Assembly: GCA_934643825.1 (NCBI GenBank)
Contig: CAKUCW010000001.1
Coordinates: 82,579 to 146,578 of the forward strand
DNA length: 64,000 nucleotides
From: an uncultured Clostridia bacterium
Lineage (GTDB): Bacteria > Bacillota > Clostridia > Christensenellales > Aristaeellaceae
Direction of reading: 5' to 3'
How positions within the stretch are numbered: the stretch's first letter is position 1; each line of letters opens with the position of its first letter. Made by a program: the position numbers and the translations under genes. Of this stretch, positions 17,125 through 25,806 are shown one piece after another. Below the pieces are notes generated by a model. The model made no database searches. It had not been told where the DNA came from and saw nothing but the letters and a program-made list of their open reading frames with translations.

Positions 17125-17587
17125 GGATATCCTCCTGCGCAAAGAGAATGTCGTGCATGCGCGTATTCAGCATGGCGTTATAACGGCGCATGGCATCAAG
17201 CAGCTGCTTCTGTTCATCAGGCGAAAGGTCGAGCAGGGCTTTCTGCTCAGACTCGATGACCCGATCGACCGTCTTTTCGGCAAGCTCCAGCCCTTGAGGG
17301 GTCAGGCTGACAGGCTTGCCGTGCCGTCCGCCTTCGCCGGAGAGCGCGAGTAAGCCCTCACGTTCCAGCTTTTTGAGCGATGAGTTGACGGTCTGCCGGG
17401 GCTGGGAGAGCGCGACGCAGATATCGCTCTGCGTGATGGGCGCTTCTTCTGTGCGCAGGATGTAGAGAATCCAGAAAGTGCTGTCGGAAAGCCCGAAGCG
17501 GTTGCAGACATCGTGGTAGATCGCGCTGTTTTCCTTATAGAGGCGGTTATACTCGGTAAGCTGTGTACCGACACACGAATTTTTCAA
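17117..17587 (-). CDS. MarR-family transcriptional regulator with TTG start
   Basis: 156 residues from TTG 17587, chosen because GGAGG lies 8 bases upstream. No ATG fits, and a longer frame to 17653 would run into the operator region. The winged helix is at about 35-105 (FWILYILRTEEAPITQSDI, SQPRQTVNSSLKKLEREGLL, wing GGRHGKPVSLT). It overlaps the MATE gene by 8 bases. Two near-identical palindromic operators flank its promoter, so autoregulation together with control of the pump is well supported. Confidence 0.9.
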   Translation of the reverse strand: MKNSCVGTQLTEYNRLYKENSAIYHDVCNRFGLSDSTFWILYILRTEEAPITQSDICVALSQPRQTVNSSLKKLEREGLLALSGEGGRHGKPVSLTPQGLELAEKTVDRVIESEQKALLDLSPDEQKQLLDAMRRYNAMLNTRMHDILFAQEDIHE

Positions 17588-17659
17588 AACAAGAACCTCC
17601 TTCAAAACGGAATCGGAGAACGGATGGACGGAAAATCGTCTTTCCGATGACATGCAAAC

Positions 17660-17720
17660 ATCCGAAATCGGATATAAATTAAGTGAAAACTAGTATAATC
17701 CGATTTCGGATATTTGTCAA
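17660..17720 (-). promoter_or_regulatory. Promoter with two palindromic MarR operators
   Basis: Minus strand TTGACA (17715-17720), 17-base spacer, TATACT (17692-17697). TCCGATTTCGGA (17699-17710) fills the spacer. Its exact reverse complement TCCGAAATCGGA (17661-17672) lies downstream of the start site. The two centres are 38 bases apart. A dimer bound to the spacer copy would block RNA polymerase. Confidence 0.85.
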
Positions 17721-17747
17721 GAAAAATCCGATCCCATGCAGGGAATA

Positions 17748-17785
17748 CAAAAAAGCCATTTTCCTCATTTTGGGGAGAATGGCTT
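17748..17785 (-). terminator. Terminator downstream of the UvrA-like gene
   Basis: AAGCCATT…AATGGCTT arms with inner TCCTC/GGGGA pairing. Read on the minus strand it ends in a run of Ts. It lies about 110 bases after the stop at 17893. The rest of 17786-17892 shows no gene. Confidence 0.7.
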
Positions 17786-17892
17786 CCATGGCAATAAGAG
17801 AATCAACGAAATTCCCGGCTTGGCTCTTCTGGTCAAATGCCGGATGTCAATAAGCGGAAATCTGTTTTCAGAAAACGTCGGAGATGACGCCT

Positions 17893-20388
17893 TTAACGCC
17901 TTCCTAAAAACTTTCCGGTTACGCTTTCGGGGCTTGCGGCAATCTCGTCCGGCGTGCCGCAGGCGACGATTTTTCCGCCCGCCGAGCCGCCGCCGGGACC
18001 CATGTCGATGATGTAATCGGCGCTTCGGATGACGTCCAGATCATGCTCGATGACGATGACGGTTGCGCCGCTTTCGATGAGCGTTTCAAAGACGCGCAGA
18101 AGCGTCTGTACATCCAGCGGATGCAAGCCGATGGTCGGCTCATCAAAGACAAAGACGGAATCGTCCTGCGCACGCCCCATTTCGCTCGCCAGCTTCAAAC
18201 GTTGTGCTTCGCCGCCGGAAAGACTGGGCGTTTCTTCGCCCAGCGTCAGGTAGCCAAGCCCCAAATCCTGCAAAACCTGAAGGCGCTGGCTCACCAGCTT
18301 CATGTCGGCGCAGGCGTTAAGGGCTTCGCTGACATCCATATCCATCAATTCGGGCAGGGTGTAGGCGGCGCCCTGTTTGTTTTCATGGCGGACGGCTTCC
18401 GCGTCGCGGCTGTAACGCGAACCGCGGCACTGGGGGCAGGGGATATCCACATCCGGCAGGAACTGAACATCCAGACTGATTTCGCCCGTTCCGTCGCACA
18501 TCGGGCAGCGCAGCTTGCCGGTGTTGTAGGAGAAATCGCCCGCCTTGTAGCCGAGCCGCTTGGCATCCGGCGTTCGGGCGAATATCTTGCGCAGTTCATC
18601 GTGGACGTTGGCGTAGGTCGCAACGGTCGAGCGGACATTGATGCCGATGGGCGTCGCGTCGATGAGCTTGACCTGTGCGATGCCTTCCGCGTCCAGTGCG
18701 CGGACGTGGTCGGGCAGGGCACTGTGGCTTGCCTTCGCGGCGAGCGCAGGCACGAGGCTTTCCAAAACGAGCGTCGTTTTGCCCGAACCGGAAACACCCG
18801 TGACGACGGTCAGCCGCCCTTTGGGAATATCGACATCCAGCGGCTTGACGGTGTGGATGGCGCGGGTGGACAGATGGATGCGCCCGAGGGCAAACAGCTC
18901 ATCCCGGCTTGCGCGGCGGCGCATCGGCAGGCTTGCTTTTTCGGAGAGGAACGGCGCAACCCGGGAGGCGGGATTCTGCGCGATATCGGCAAGCGAACCC
19001 TGCGCGATGACGTATCCGCCGTTCGCGCCTGCCTGCGGACCCATTTCAATCATCCAATCCGCTTGGGAGAGAATCTGCGTGTCATGGTCAACGAGAATGA
19101 CGGAGTTTCCGTCGGCAATCAGGTCGCGCATGACGCCGATCAAGCCGACGATGTTTGCCGGATGCAAACCGATAGAAGGTTCATCCAGCACATAAAGCAC
19201 GCCGGTCGTCCGGTTGCGGACGGCGCGGGCAAGCTGCATGCGCTGGCGTTCGCCGGTGGAGAGCGTGGAGGACGAGCGGTCGAGGGTCAGGTAGCCAAGC
19301 CCCAAATCCATCAGCCGAGCGGCGACATTTTGGAACGAATCGCAGATGTTTTTTGCCATCGGCTGCATTTCCGCCGGCAGGCTGTCCGGCACGCCTGCGA
19401 CCCACTGCACCAAATCCACCAGCGTCATGCGGCAGGCTTCATCCAGCGATATGCCGCGCAGCTTTGGGGCGCGTGCCGCCGCACTCAGGCGGCTTCCGCC
19501 GCAGTCCGGGCAGACATCCAGCCGGAGAAATTTTTCCACGCGCTTCATGCCCGTTTCATCCTTGACCTTGGAGAGCGCGTTTTCGACCGTTCGGACGGCG
19601 CTGTAATAGGTAAAATCCAGTTCGCCTGCCTGATTGGAACCTTTGGGGTGATAAAAGATATGCTTCTTTTCAGCAGGTCCATCGTAGACGATTTCCTTTT
19701 CCCGCTCTGTCAGGTCGCGGAAGGGGACGTCCGTGCGCACGCCCATTTCGCGGCAGACATCCGTCATCAGCGACCACATCAGCGAGTTCCATGGCGCGAC
19801 TGCGCCCTCGTCGATGGTCAGCGACTCATCCGGAACCAGCGAAGCGCGGTCTACCGTGCGGACGACGCCCGTGCCGTCGCAGGTTCGGCATGCACCCTGA
19901 CTGTTGAAAGCAAGCTCTTCGGCGGATGGCGCATAGAAGGTCGCCCCGCATTCGGGACAGGTCAGCTTCTGACCGGCAGCGACGGCGAGCGTCGGCGCGA
20001 CGGTATGCCCGTTCGGACAGCGATGGCTGGCAAGGCGGGAAAACATCAGGCGCAGGCTGTTCAGCAGCTCCGTGCCCGTGCCGAACGTACTGCGGATGCC
20101 GGGTACGCCGGGACGCTGATGGAGGGCGAGGGCGGCGGGAACATAAAGCACTTCGTCTACGTCTGCCTTGGGCGCCTGGGTCATGCGGCGGCGCGTATAG
20201 GTGGAAAGCGCATCCAGGTAACGGCGCGAACCTTCGGCATAAAGCACGCCCAGCGCGAGGGATGATTTGCCCGAACCGGATACGCCCGCCACGGCGACAA
20301 TCTTGCCCAGCGGGATATCCACGTCAATCCGCTTGAGATTATGAACCCGCGCACCGCGGATCTCGATATGGTCAATGTTGTTTTGCAT
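17893..20388 (-). CDS. UvrA-like ABC ATPase lacking the UvrB-binding domain (UvrA2/drug-resistance type)
   Basis: 831 residues against about 940 for UvrA. Two ABC halves are present: Walker A GVSGSGKS (35-42) and later GVSGSGKTTL, with signatures LSTGERQRMQLARAV and LSGGEAQRLKLASEM. Zinc modules are seen as CRTCDGTG, CPDCGGSR, CPMCDGTG and CPQCRGSR. The stretch between HRCPNG and FNSQGACRTC is far too short to hold the UvrB-binding domain, which marks the UvrA2/DrrC-like class linked to resistance to DNA-binding drugs. It follows a TetR-MacAB-like pump operon on the same strand, which fits that role. ATG 20388 has GGAGG upstream. Confidence 0.85.
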   Translation of the reverse strand: MQNNIDHIEIRGARVHNLKRIDVDIPLGKIVAVAGVSGSGKSSLALGVLYAEGSRRYLDALSTYTRRRMTQAPKADVDEVLYVPAALALHQRPGVPGIRSTFGTGTELLNSLRLMFSRLASHRCPNGHTVAPTLAVAAGQKLTCPECGATFYAPSAEELAFNSQGACRTCDGTGVVRTVDRASLVPDESLTIDEGAVAPWNSLMWSLMTDVCREMGVRTDVPFRDLTEREKEIVYDGPAEKKHIFYHPKGSNQAGELDFTYYSAVRTVENALSKVKDETGMKRVEKFLRLDVCPDCGGSRLSAAARAPKLRGISLDEACRMTLVDLVQWVAGVPDSLPAEMQPMAKNICDSFQNVAARLMDLGLGYLTLDRSSSTLSTGERQRMQLARAVRNRTTGVLYVLDEPSIGLHPANIVGLIGVMRDLIADGNSVILVDHDTQILSQADWMIEMGPQAGANGGYVIAQGSLADIAQNPASRVAPFLSEKASLPMRRRASRDELFALGRIHLSTRAIHTVKPLDVDIPKGRLTVVTGVSGSGKTTLVLESLVPALAAKASHSALPDHVRALDAEGIAQVKLIDATPIGINVRSTVATYANVHDELRKIFARTPDAKRLGYKAGDFSYNTGKLRCPMCDGTGEISLDVQFLPDVDIPCPQCRGSRYSRDAEAVRHENKQGAAYTLPELMDMDVSEALNACADMKLVSQRLQVLQDLGLGYLTLGEETPSLSGGEAQRLKLASEMGRAQDDSVFVFDEPTIGLHPLDVQTLLRVFETLIESGATVIVIEHDLDVIRSADYIIDMGPGGGSAGGKIVACGTPDEIAASPESVTGKFLGRR

Positions 20389-20443
20389 GCAAACCTCCAA
20401 AAGAGACGGTGTTCTTCGGTCAATTCGCTTTGGAAACAGAAAA

Positions 20444-20617
20444 GGAGCTGTCAAGCTAACAACACCGATATTTCAAGAATAAAATGAAGTATTTGCGCCC
20501 GAAGGTTTCCAAAGGGCGAGCGGAAAGCCCTTTGGTGGGGCGATGGGGCAAAGCCCCATATCCACAAATGCTTAGTTATTTGTTTCTTGAAATGTTCGGT
20601 TTAAGCCTGACAGCGCC
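20444..20617 (+). repeat. MITE-like element, copy 1 (174 bp)
   Basis: About 90% identical to 53923-54096 over its full 174 bp and in the same orientation. Its ends are long imperfect inverted repeats (GGAGCTGTCAAGC… and …GCCTGACAGCGCC, running inward to ATTTCAAG/CTTGAAAT). Inside are two more hairpins, CCAAAGGGC/GCCCTTTGG and GGGGCAAAGCCCC. No coding capacity. It sits between the TetR stop and the UvrA-like gene start. No clear target duplication is seen. Confidence 0.85.
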
Positions 20618-20624
20618 TCAAAGC

Positions 20625-21209
20625 TCAGACGACAAGCTCCGCGCATGCGCCGACGACCAGCATTCGCAGAGCGGGAAAGAAGCTCAAACCAATCTGGTCG
20701 ATATGCAAAATCGAGAGATAGAGAATCTGGATGCAGGCAAGCACGGCTTCATCCGGCGCGGAGAAGTGAATCTGCGATTGATGGAGCATATCGAAGATGC
20801 CGTGCGCGGAGGAGAGATAGTGTATTTTGGCATCGGATTCGGGCATCAGCTTGACCAGATCGGACAGGTCTTCACTCAGAAAACGACAGATGCCCAGCTG
20901 ATGGATGGTTTCAAAGGCGGAGCAGACCATGGCGGCTGCCCGCTCTTTGTCGCTTTGCCCGGCGGCGTTTTCCAGTGCTTTCTGTACGCAGGAGATGACC
21001 TGTGACTCCCATTCGGCAGCGATGATCAAAAAGAGCTGTTCCTTGCTGTCATAGAATTTATAGAACGATGATTTGGAAATGCCCGCGTCGGAAGTCAGCA
21101 TATCCAGCGACGTTTTTTTGACGCCGTCGGAAACGATGTGCTGACGTGCGCTTTCCAAAAGGCGGGCGCGTATGGCATCCCGCTGCTCGGGGGAAAAGGG
21201 CTGCGCCAA
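20625..21209 (-). CDS. TetR-family transcriptional regulator
   Basis: 194 residues with a TTG start at 21209 preceded by AAGGAGGTG. The helix-turn-helix is at about 15-60 (SLDMLTSDAGISKSSFYKFYDSKEQLF in outline) and the rest is a helical ligand domain. It is the last gene of an operon with an adaptor, an FtsX permease and an ABC ATPase. Two 30-bp repeated operators at the operon promoter (25478-25585) are likely its sites, giving feedback control of the pump. Confidence 0.9.
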   Translation of the reverse strand: MAQPFSPEQRDAIRARLLESARQHIVSDGVKKTSLDMLTSDAGISKSSFYKFYDSKEQLFLIIAAEWESQVISCVQKALENAAGQSDKERAAAMVCSAFETIHQLGICRFLSEDLSDLVKLMPESDAKIHYLSSAHGIFDMLHQSQIHFSAPDEAVLACIQILYLSILHIDQIGLSFFPALRMLVVGACAELVV

Positions 21210-21253
21210 AGATAAGCACCTCCTTTGTCATGAAATGAAATGGGCAAAATGAC

Positions 21254-22294
21254 TTATTTGCCGAGGGTGACCGTTCCGTTCATGCCGGGCAGAAGCGTCT
21301 TTCCGGTCGGCAGGGTGACGCGGACGTCGAAATAGGTCGCGTTCTGTTTCGCCGTGCCGATGGAGTAGATCTTCGTGACCGTGCCGGAGAAGGTTTCATC
21401 GCCGTAGGCATCCAGCGTATAGGTCAGCGTATCGCCGACGCGGACGCTGTTGAGATCCAGCTCATCCAGTTCGACGCTCAGTTCCAGCGTGCCGAGGTCG
21501 GCAACCTCACAGAGCAGCTGTCCGCGGTAGACCTGTGCGCCGGACGTGGCTGCCAGCGTGCTGACGACGCCGTCCACGGGAGAGGGGATCGTGAGGGATG
21601 CGCCGCGTGCGCTCTGTGCGTCGATGACTTCAAAGAGCAGGTCGCCGACTTCAACCTTGTCGCCTGCCTTGACATGCACGGCGGCGATGCGTCCGGAAGA
21701 AGCGTTGACCAGCACATCGTCATAGCGCGTGACCTTGCCGCGTCCGACCTCGCTGTCGCTGGGCATGCTGCTTTCGCGGAAGCAGCGGATGGTGTCGTTT
21801 ACGTCATAGTCGCCGGTCAGAATCTCGACGATATAGCCGCTGCCGGAAACGTTGGTGACGATGCCGGTGCCCTTGTCGCTGTTGCGCTTGAGATAGAGCG
21901 TTTCGCCGGCATGGATGTAGCGGTTGTCGGCGTCGTCATACGCCTGCTGGGTAGAAGCGGCAACATACAGCGCGTTTTTCGGTTCAATGACGGCGAGAGA
22001 GCCGTAGTGCGCCGCGACACCGGAGGCGTCGTCACCGACGCCCGCAAAGACGGCGGAAACCGTTCCCGCCTGCGTCGCGTAAACCGGCGTGGTATCCATG
22101 GTGAAGAGCGTTTCGTTCGCGGCAACGCTGTCGCCCTGCCGGAGATCGAAGGCGAGCAGCGTTCCGGCAAACGGCGCAGTGATCTTTTCAGTGTTCGGGG
22201 CGACGATGGTCGCGTTGGCGGTGGCGGCAAAGGCGGCGGAAGCCGTCAGCGTGAGCGCCGCAAAAGCGGCGGCAAGAGAAAGCAGCTTTTTCAT
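21254..22294 (-). CDS. HlyD/MacA-like efflux adaptor protein
   Basis: 346 residues. The signal peptide MKKLLSLAAAFAALTLTASAAFA is followed by a lipoyl/biotinyl-like half (EKITAPFAGTLLAFDLRQGDSVAANETLF in outline), a central region, a second such half and a beta-barrel ending TGKTLLPGMNGTVTLGK, typical of RND/MacA adaptors. Its position after an FtsX permease and a MacB-type ATPase supports a MacAB-like exporter. Here the adaptor would lie outside the single membrane. Start fixed by the signal peptide. Confidence 0.85.
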   Translation of the reverse strand: MKKLLSLAAAFAALTLTASAAFAATANATIVAPNTEKITAPFAGTLLAFDLRQGDSVAANETLFTMDTTPVYATQAGTVSAVFAGVGDDASGVAAHYGSLAVIEPKNALYVAASTQQAYDDADNRYIHAGETLYLKRNSDKGTGIVTNVSGSGYIVEILTGDYDVNDTIRCFRESSMPSDSEVGRGKVTRYDDVLVNASSGRIAAVHVKAGDKVEVGDLLFEVIDAQSARGASLTIPSPVDGVVSTLAATSGAQVYRGQLLCEVADLGTLELSVELDELDLNSVRVGDTLTYTLDAYGDETFSGTVTKIYSIGTAKQNATYFDVRVTLPTGKTLLPGMNGTVTLGK

Positions 22295-22454
22295 AGAAAA
22301 AATCCTTTCTGTACAGCCCGACGAGAAGGGACGCCGGACTGCGGTTTGAATATGTGTTTTCATAGATTGATCGCGAGGCAATCAATCAGGAGTGGGAAAT
22401 CCGAGAATCTCAGGTTCTTGACGGGGGATGAATCGGTGCCCCAACGTGCCCTTG
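22295..22454. other. Intergenic gap between adaptor and permease with a partial palindromic repeat
   Basis: At 22392-22427 there is GTGGGAAATCCGAGAATCT, then CAGGTTCTTG and a G-run, matching the middle of the repeats at 26853 and 28008. Otherwise nothing recognisable. Confidence 0.5.
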
Positions 22455-24761
22455 TTATTCCACCGACTTCAGCGCTTCAACCATGTCGATCTTGCGCACC
22501 TTGCGCACGAGCAGACGCTGAATCAGCTGGGAGAAGCAGAAGGTGATGACGCAAGCCAGAATGATGGAGGAGAGCGCGGGTGCGCCCGGATAATAGCCGG
22601 ATTCCGGCTCGCAGGAATGCAGAATGGCGTCAATCAGCGTGATGCCGGGAAGGATGCCCATCAGCACACCGATGAGGGTGATGATGTTGTTTTCGCGGAG
22701 AATCAGCCTTCGAATCTCCTTTTGATGATAGCCCAGAACCTTGAGCGTCGCGTATTCGCGTGTGCGCTCGACGAAATTCATCAGCCCCATGTTGTAGCAG
22801 ACGACGAACGCCAGAGCCAGCGCGATGCCGGTCAGCAGCGAAAAGACGGAGGACAGCGTATCGAGCATGCGCTTCATTTCATCGACCTGTTCGGCGGGGT
22901 ACTCAATCTTATCCACCTCATCCATATCGGCGAGCAGCGTCAGGCAGTCTGCCGACGGATTTTTGAGCTGGAGGGCGGTCGGAATGAAATCGCCCTTGCG
23001 GAAGGATTCCCACGTCGTTTGGTCGAGATAGACGCCCTGCGAAACATTGTTCTGGACAATCTGACCGATGATGAGGCTGAGCGGTTCATCATCACCGGGC
23101 AGATACAGGCGGATGGTGTCGCCGATGCTCAATTTGAGCGTCTTGGTCAGCTTATAGGTGACGGCGGCTGTTCCGGGCTGAATCTTCACGAAGGTTTCGT
23201 TTTCGCCCAGATGCTGCATCGTCTGGTCGTCCTCAAGAACGGTCAGGCTGACGGTGCGCGTGCCGGCATCGGCGCGGAGGGAAACGGATTTCTCCATGAT
23301 GCACTCGATATTTTCGGCATCCAGCCGGCGTTCGTAGCTTTCCGCCGTGCCGACCGTCCCCTTGAGCGAGGCGCGGACGTCGTAGTTGAGCGTTCGGGTG
23401 TAATAGTTGATGCTCATGGCGGTTACGGAGTCCTGCAAGCCGAACGACGTGATAATCAGCATCGTGCAGCAGAGCAGACCGACGAGGGACATGAACGTGC
23501 GCAGTTTGTTGCGCATCAGGTTGCGCACAACCATCTTGGTATTGAAGCTGAAGCGCGACCAGAGGAACGGAATGCGCTCAAAGAGGATGCGCTTGCCGTC
23601 CTTCGGGGGCTTGGGACGCAGGAGCGCGGCGGTGCATTCCTTCGCGGACTTCTGATAGGAGTAGAGCAGAATGCCGAGGCTCATCATGACGCACAGAGCG
23701 GTCATGACCCATGCGGGCTTGGAGATCGGCGGGGTGAGCTTATAAGGCATTTCATCCTGACTGAGCAGGGTGTCCCAGAGCAGGGTGGGCAGGGTGAAAT
23801 GACCGATGATCGTGCCCAGCACCGCGCCGATGGCGGACGGCACAAGCGCGTAAGACAGATAGTGATTGCGAATCTGCCGGGAGGAGAAGCCCAGTGCCTT
23901 GAGCGTACCCATCTGCATGCGCTGGTTGTCGATCATGCGCGAGAGGGTCGTCATGACGATCAGCGCGGCGACGGCATACGCCAGCACCGGGAAGATGAGC
24001 GTCATGTTTTCAAACATCTGCGCTTCGTTGTTGGCGCGTGCGGTGCTTGCGTGGGATCTTCTGTCCACGACGAGCGCATCCGGAACGGCTTCTTCAATCG
24101 CCGCCTGCACGGTTTCGCTGTCCGCAGCGTCATCGATGTTCGCGACAATCTGCGTCAGCGGAAGGGTCGGGATGGCGCAGGCGTTGACCAGCAGATAACC
24201 GTAAGCATCCGGGTTGGCGACCAGACCGTTGGATACGACGATGTACTCCGGACTGACGACAATGCCGCGGACGACGAAGTCATATTCCTGACCGGAGAGC
24301 TTGACGCCGATGCGGCTGCCCAGAGAGAGATTCTGCGCAGCGGCAAAGCGTTCCTCGACCAGACAGCCGCGCTTGTCGTTCTCATCCAGCAGTTCACCCT
24401 CGCGCAGCAGCGGAATGTTGATATCCATCGCGCCGTCATACGCGGTGACGGATACGGTGATGTCATCGGAGAGCGTCGTGTCCATATCGACCGTCGTGCG
24501 GGCGCGGACATGGGTCACGCCGGGTACGGCGGCGACTTTATCCAGCGCGGCGCGGTCGGCTGTGGGCAGGCTGATCCAGTAATCGGCGAGGTTGTTTTCC
24601 TCGTAATAGGTGTTCAGCGTGGTACGCGTCATACGCGCCGTTCCGTCCAGCGCGGAGAACGCAAACGTTCCCAACGCACACAGCGCGATGATGGAAAGAA
24701 ACTGCATCGCCGCCCGGGTCATATCCCGAAAAAGTTTCTTTCTCAGCGTGTTGTTTACCAT
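22455..24761 (-). CDS. FtsX-like ABC transporter permease
   Basis: 768 residues. An N-terminal membrane segment (AAMQFLSIIALCALGTFAF) precedes a large extracytosolic domain, then three membrane segments, a second extracytosolic domain and three more, the duplicated FtsX layout of large Gram-positive permeases. The start overlaps the stop of the ATPase gene by 7 bases. With the ATPase and adaptor it should form a MacB-type exporter of antibiotics, peptides or lipids. Confidence 0.92.
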   Translation of the reverse strand: MVNNTLRKKLFRDMTRAAMQFLSIIALCALGTFAFSALDGTARMTRTTLNTYYEENNLADYWISLPTADRAALDKVAAVPGVTHVRARTTVDMDTTLSDDITVSVTAYDGAMDINIPLLREGELLDENDKRGCLVEERFAAAQNLSLGSRIGVKLSGQEYDFVVRGIVVSPEYIVVSNGLVANPDAYGYLLVNACAIPTLPLTQIVANIDDAADSETVQAAIEEAVPDALVVDRRSHASTARANNEAQMFENMTLIFPVLAYAVAALIVMTTLSRMIDNQRMQMGTLKALGFSSRQIRNHYLSYALVPSAIGAVLGTIIGHFTLPTLLWDTLLSQDEMPYKLTPPISKPAWVMTALCVMMSLGILLYSYQKSAKECTAALLRPKPPKDGKRILFERIPFLWSRFSFNTKMVVRNLMRNKLRTFMSLVGLLCCTMLIITSFGLQDSVTAMSINYYTRTLNYDVRASLKGTVGTAESYERRLDAENIECIMEKSVSLRADAGTRTVSLTVLEDDQTMQHLGENETFVKIQPGTAAVTYKLTKTLKLSIGDTIRLYLPGDDEPLSLIIGQIVQNNVSQGVYLDQTTWESFRKGDFIPTALQLKNPSADCLTLLADMDEVDKIEYPAEQVDEMKRMLDTLSSVFSLLTGIALALAFVVCYNMGLMNFVERTREYATLKVLGYHQKEIRRLILRENNIITLIGVLMGILPGITLIDAILHSCEPESGYYPGAPALSSIILACVITFCFSQLIQRLLVRKVRKIDMVEALKSVE

Positions 24762-25456
24762 GCGATATCCTCCACACGGGCGGGATGATCGCAGGTCTGC
24801 ATCGATTCAATGCCGCCGTTTTTGACGTGGATGACGCGGTTGCCCAGCGGCGCGATCATCGCGTTATGCGTGATGATGACGACGGTTGCGTCATGCGTGC
24901 GGCAGACATCGGTCAGCAGAGAAAGCACCTGCACGCCGGTTTTGGAATCCAGCGCACCGGTCGGCTCGTCGCACAGGAGCAGAGCCGGATTTTTGCACAG
25001 CGCACGGGCGATGGACACGCGCTGCTGCTCGCCGCCGGAGAGCTGGGCGGGGAAGTTGTTCATGCGGCTGCCCAGACCGACCTGCTCCATGACGGTCTTC
25101 GGGTCGAGCGCATTTTTGCAGACCTGACGCGCCAGCTCTACGTTTTCAAGCGCGGTCAGGTTGGGCATCAGGTTATAAAACTGAAAGACGAAGCCGACGT
25201 CCGTCCGGCGGTAATCCGTCAGCTGAGGGCCACGCAGACCGGTGATCTGTTTGCCCCCGACGGTGATGGTGCCGCTAGTCGCTTTGTCCATGCCGCCCAA
25301 GAGGTTGAGCAGCGTGGTCTTGCCTGCGCCGGACGGGCCGAGAACGACGCAGAACTCCCCCTTCTCGATGGAGAAATTCACGTCATCCAGCGCTTTGACG
25401 ATCGTGTCGCCCGTCTGGTAATACTTGCAGACGTGTTCAAAAGTGATATAGCCCAC
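24755..25456 (-). CDS. ABC transporter ATP-binding protein (MacB/LolD type)
   Basis: 233 residues from GTG 25456, which has AAGGAGG at ideal spacing. Walker A GPSGAGKT, Q-loop FVFQFYNLMP, signature LSGGEQQR and Walker B LLCDEPTGALDS are all intact. It starts the operon ATPase-permease-adaptor-TetR and overlaps the permease gene. It powers export by the FtsX permease. Confidence 0.94.
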   Translation of the reverse strand: MGYITFEHVCKYYQTGDTIVKALDDVNFSIEKGEFCVVLGPSGAGKTTLLNLLGGMDKATSGTITVGGKQITGLRGPQLTDYRRTDVGFVFQFYNLMPNLTALENVELARQVCKNALDPKTVMEQVGLGSRMNNFPAQLSGGEQQRVSIARALCKNPALLLCDEPTGALDSKTGVQVLSLLTDVCRTHDATVVIITHNAMIAPLGNRVIHVKNGGIESMQTCDHPARVEDIAW

Positions 25457-25477
25457 GGGAAACCTCCTTTTCCATGC

Positions 25478-25612
25478 GTAAAAACAAATATGCGATTTCG
25501 TTTTTATCATGCCTGAAAGAAAACGCCGACGCGCGGCGAAAGAAAAACAGACAGCGTAAAAACAAAATTATGGATTCGTTTTTATTATAAAAGGACGGGA
25601 AGTCTTTGTCAA
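25478..25612 (-). promoter_or_regulatory. Efflux-operon promoter with two 30-bp TetR-type operators
   Basis: Minus strand TTGACA (25607-25612), 17-base spacer, TATAAT (25584-25589), all consensus. Two 30-bp sites share GTAAAAACAAA…TTCGTTTTTAT, with variable centres, at 25556-25585 (touching the -10) and 25478-25507. Each is an imperfect inverted repeat. The spacing and near identity point to binding by the operon's TetR protein. Confidence 0.85.
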
Positions 25613-25806
25613 GGGAGAATCGAAAGAAAACCCAAAGATAGGGAATAGCAGGACGTCGTTTATGATACGGGAAGTCCGGAAAGTGGAGGTTGGGGGGCAA
25701 AGCCCCTTGCGGTTGAATCCATATCAACGAACGCTCGATTGTTTTGCATCCTGTGCCGTGATAAGATAAAGGTGTTCCCGGGAAGAAGAACAAGGGGTGA
25801 AACAAG
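25613..25806. other. Intergenic stretch with one GGGGCAAAGCCCC hairpin
   Basis: The only structure noticed is GGGGGGCAAAGCCCC near 25692-25706, the same hairpin that ends the family A repeats. No gene is seen. Confidence 0.5.
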
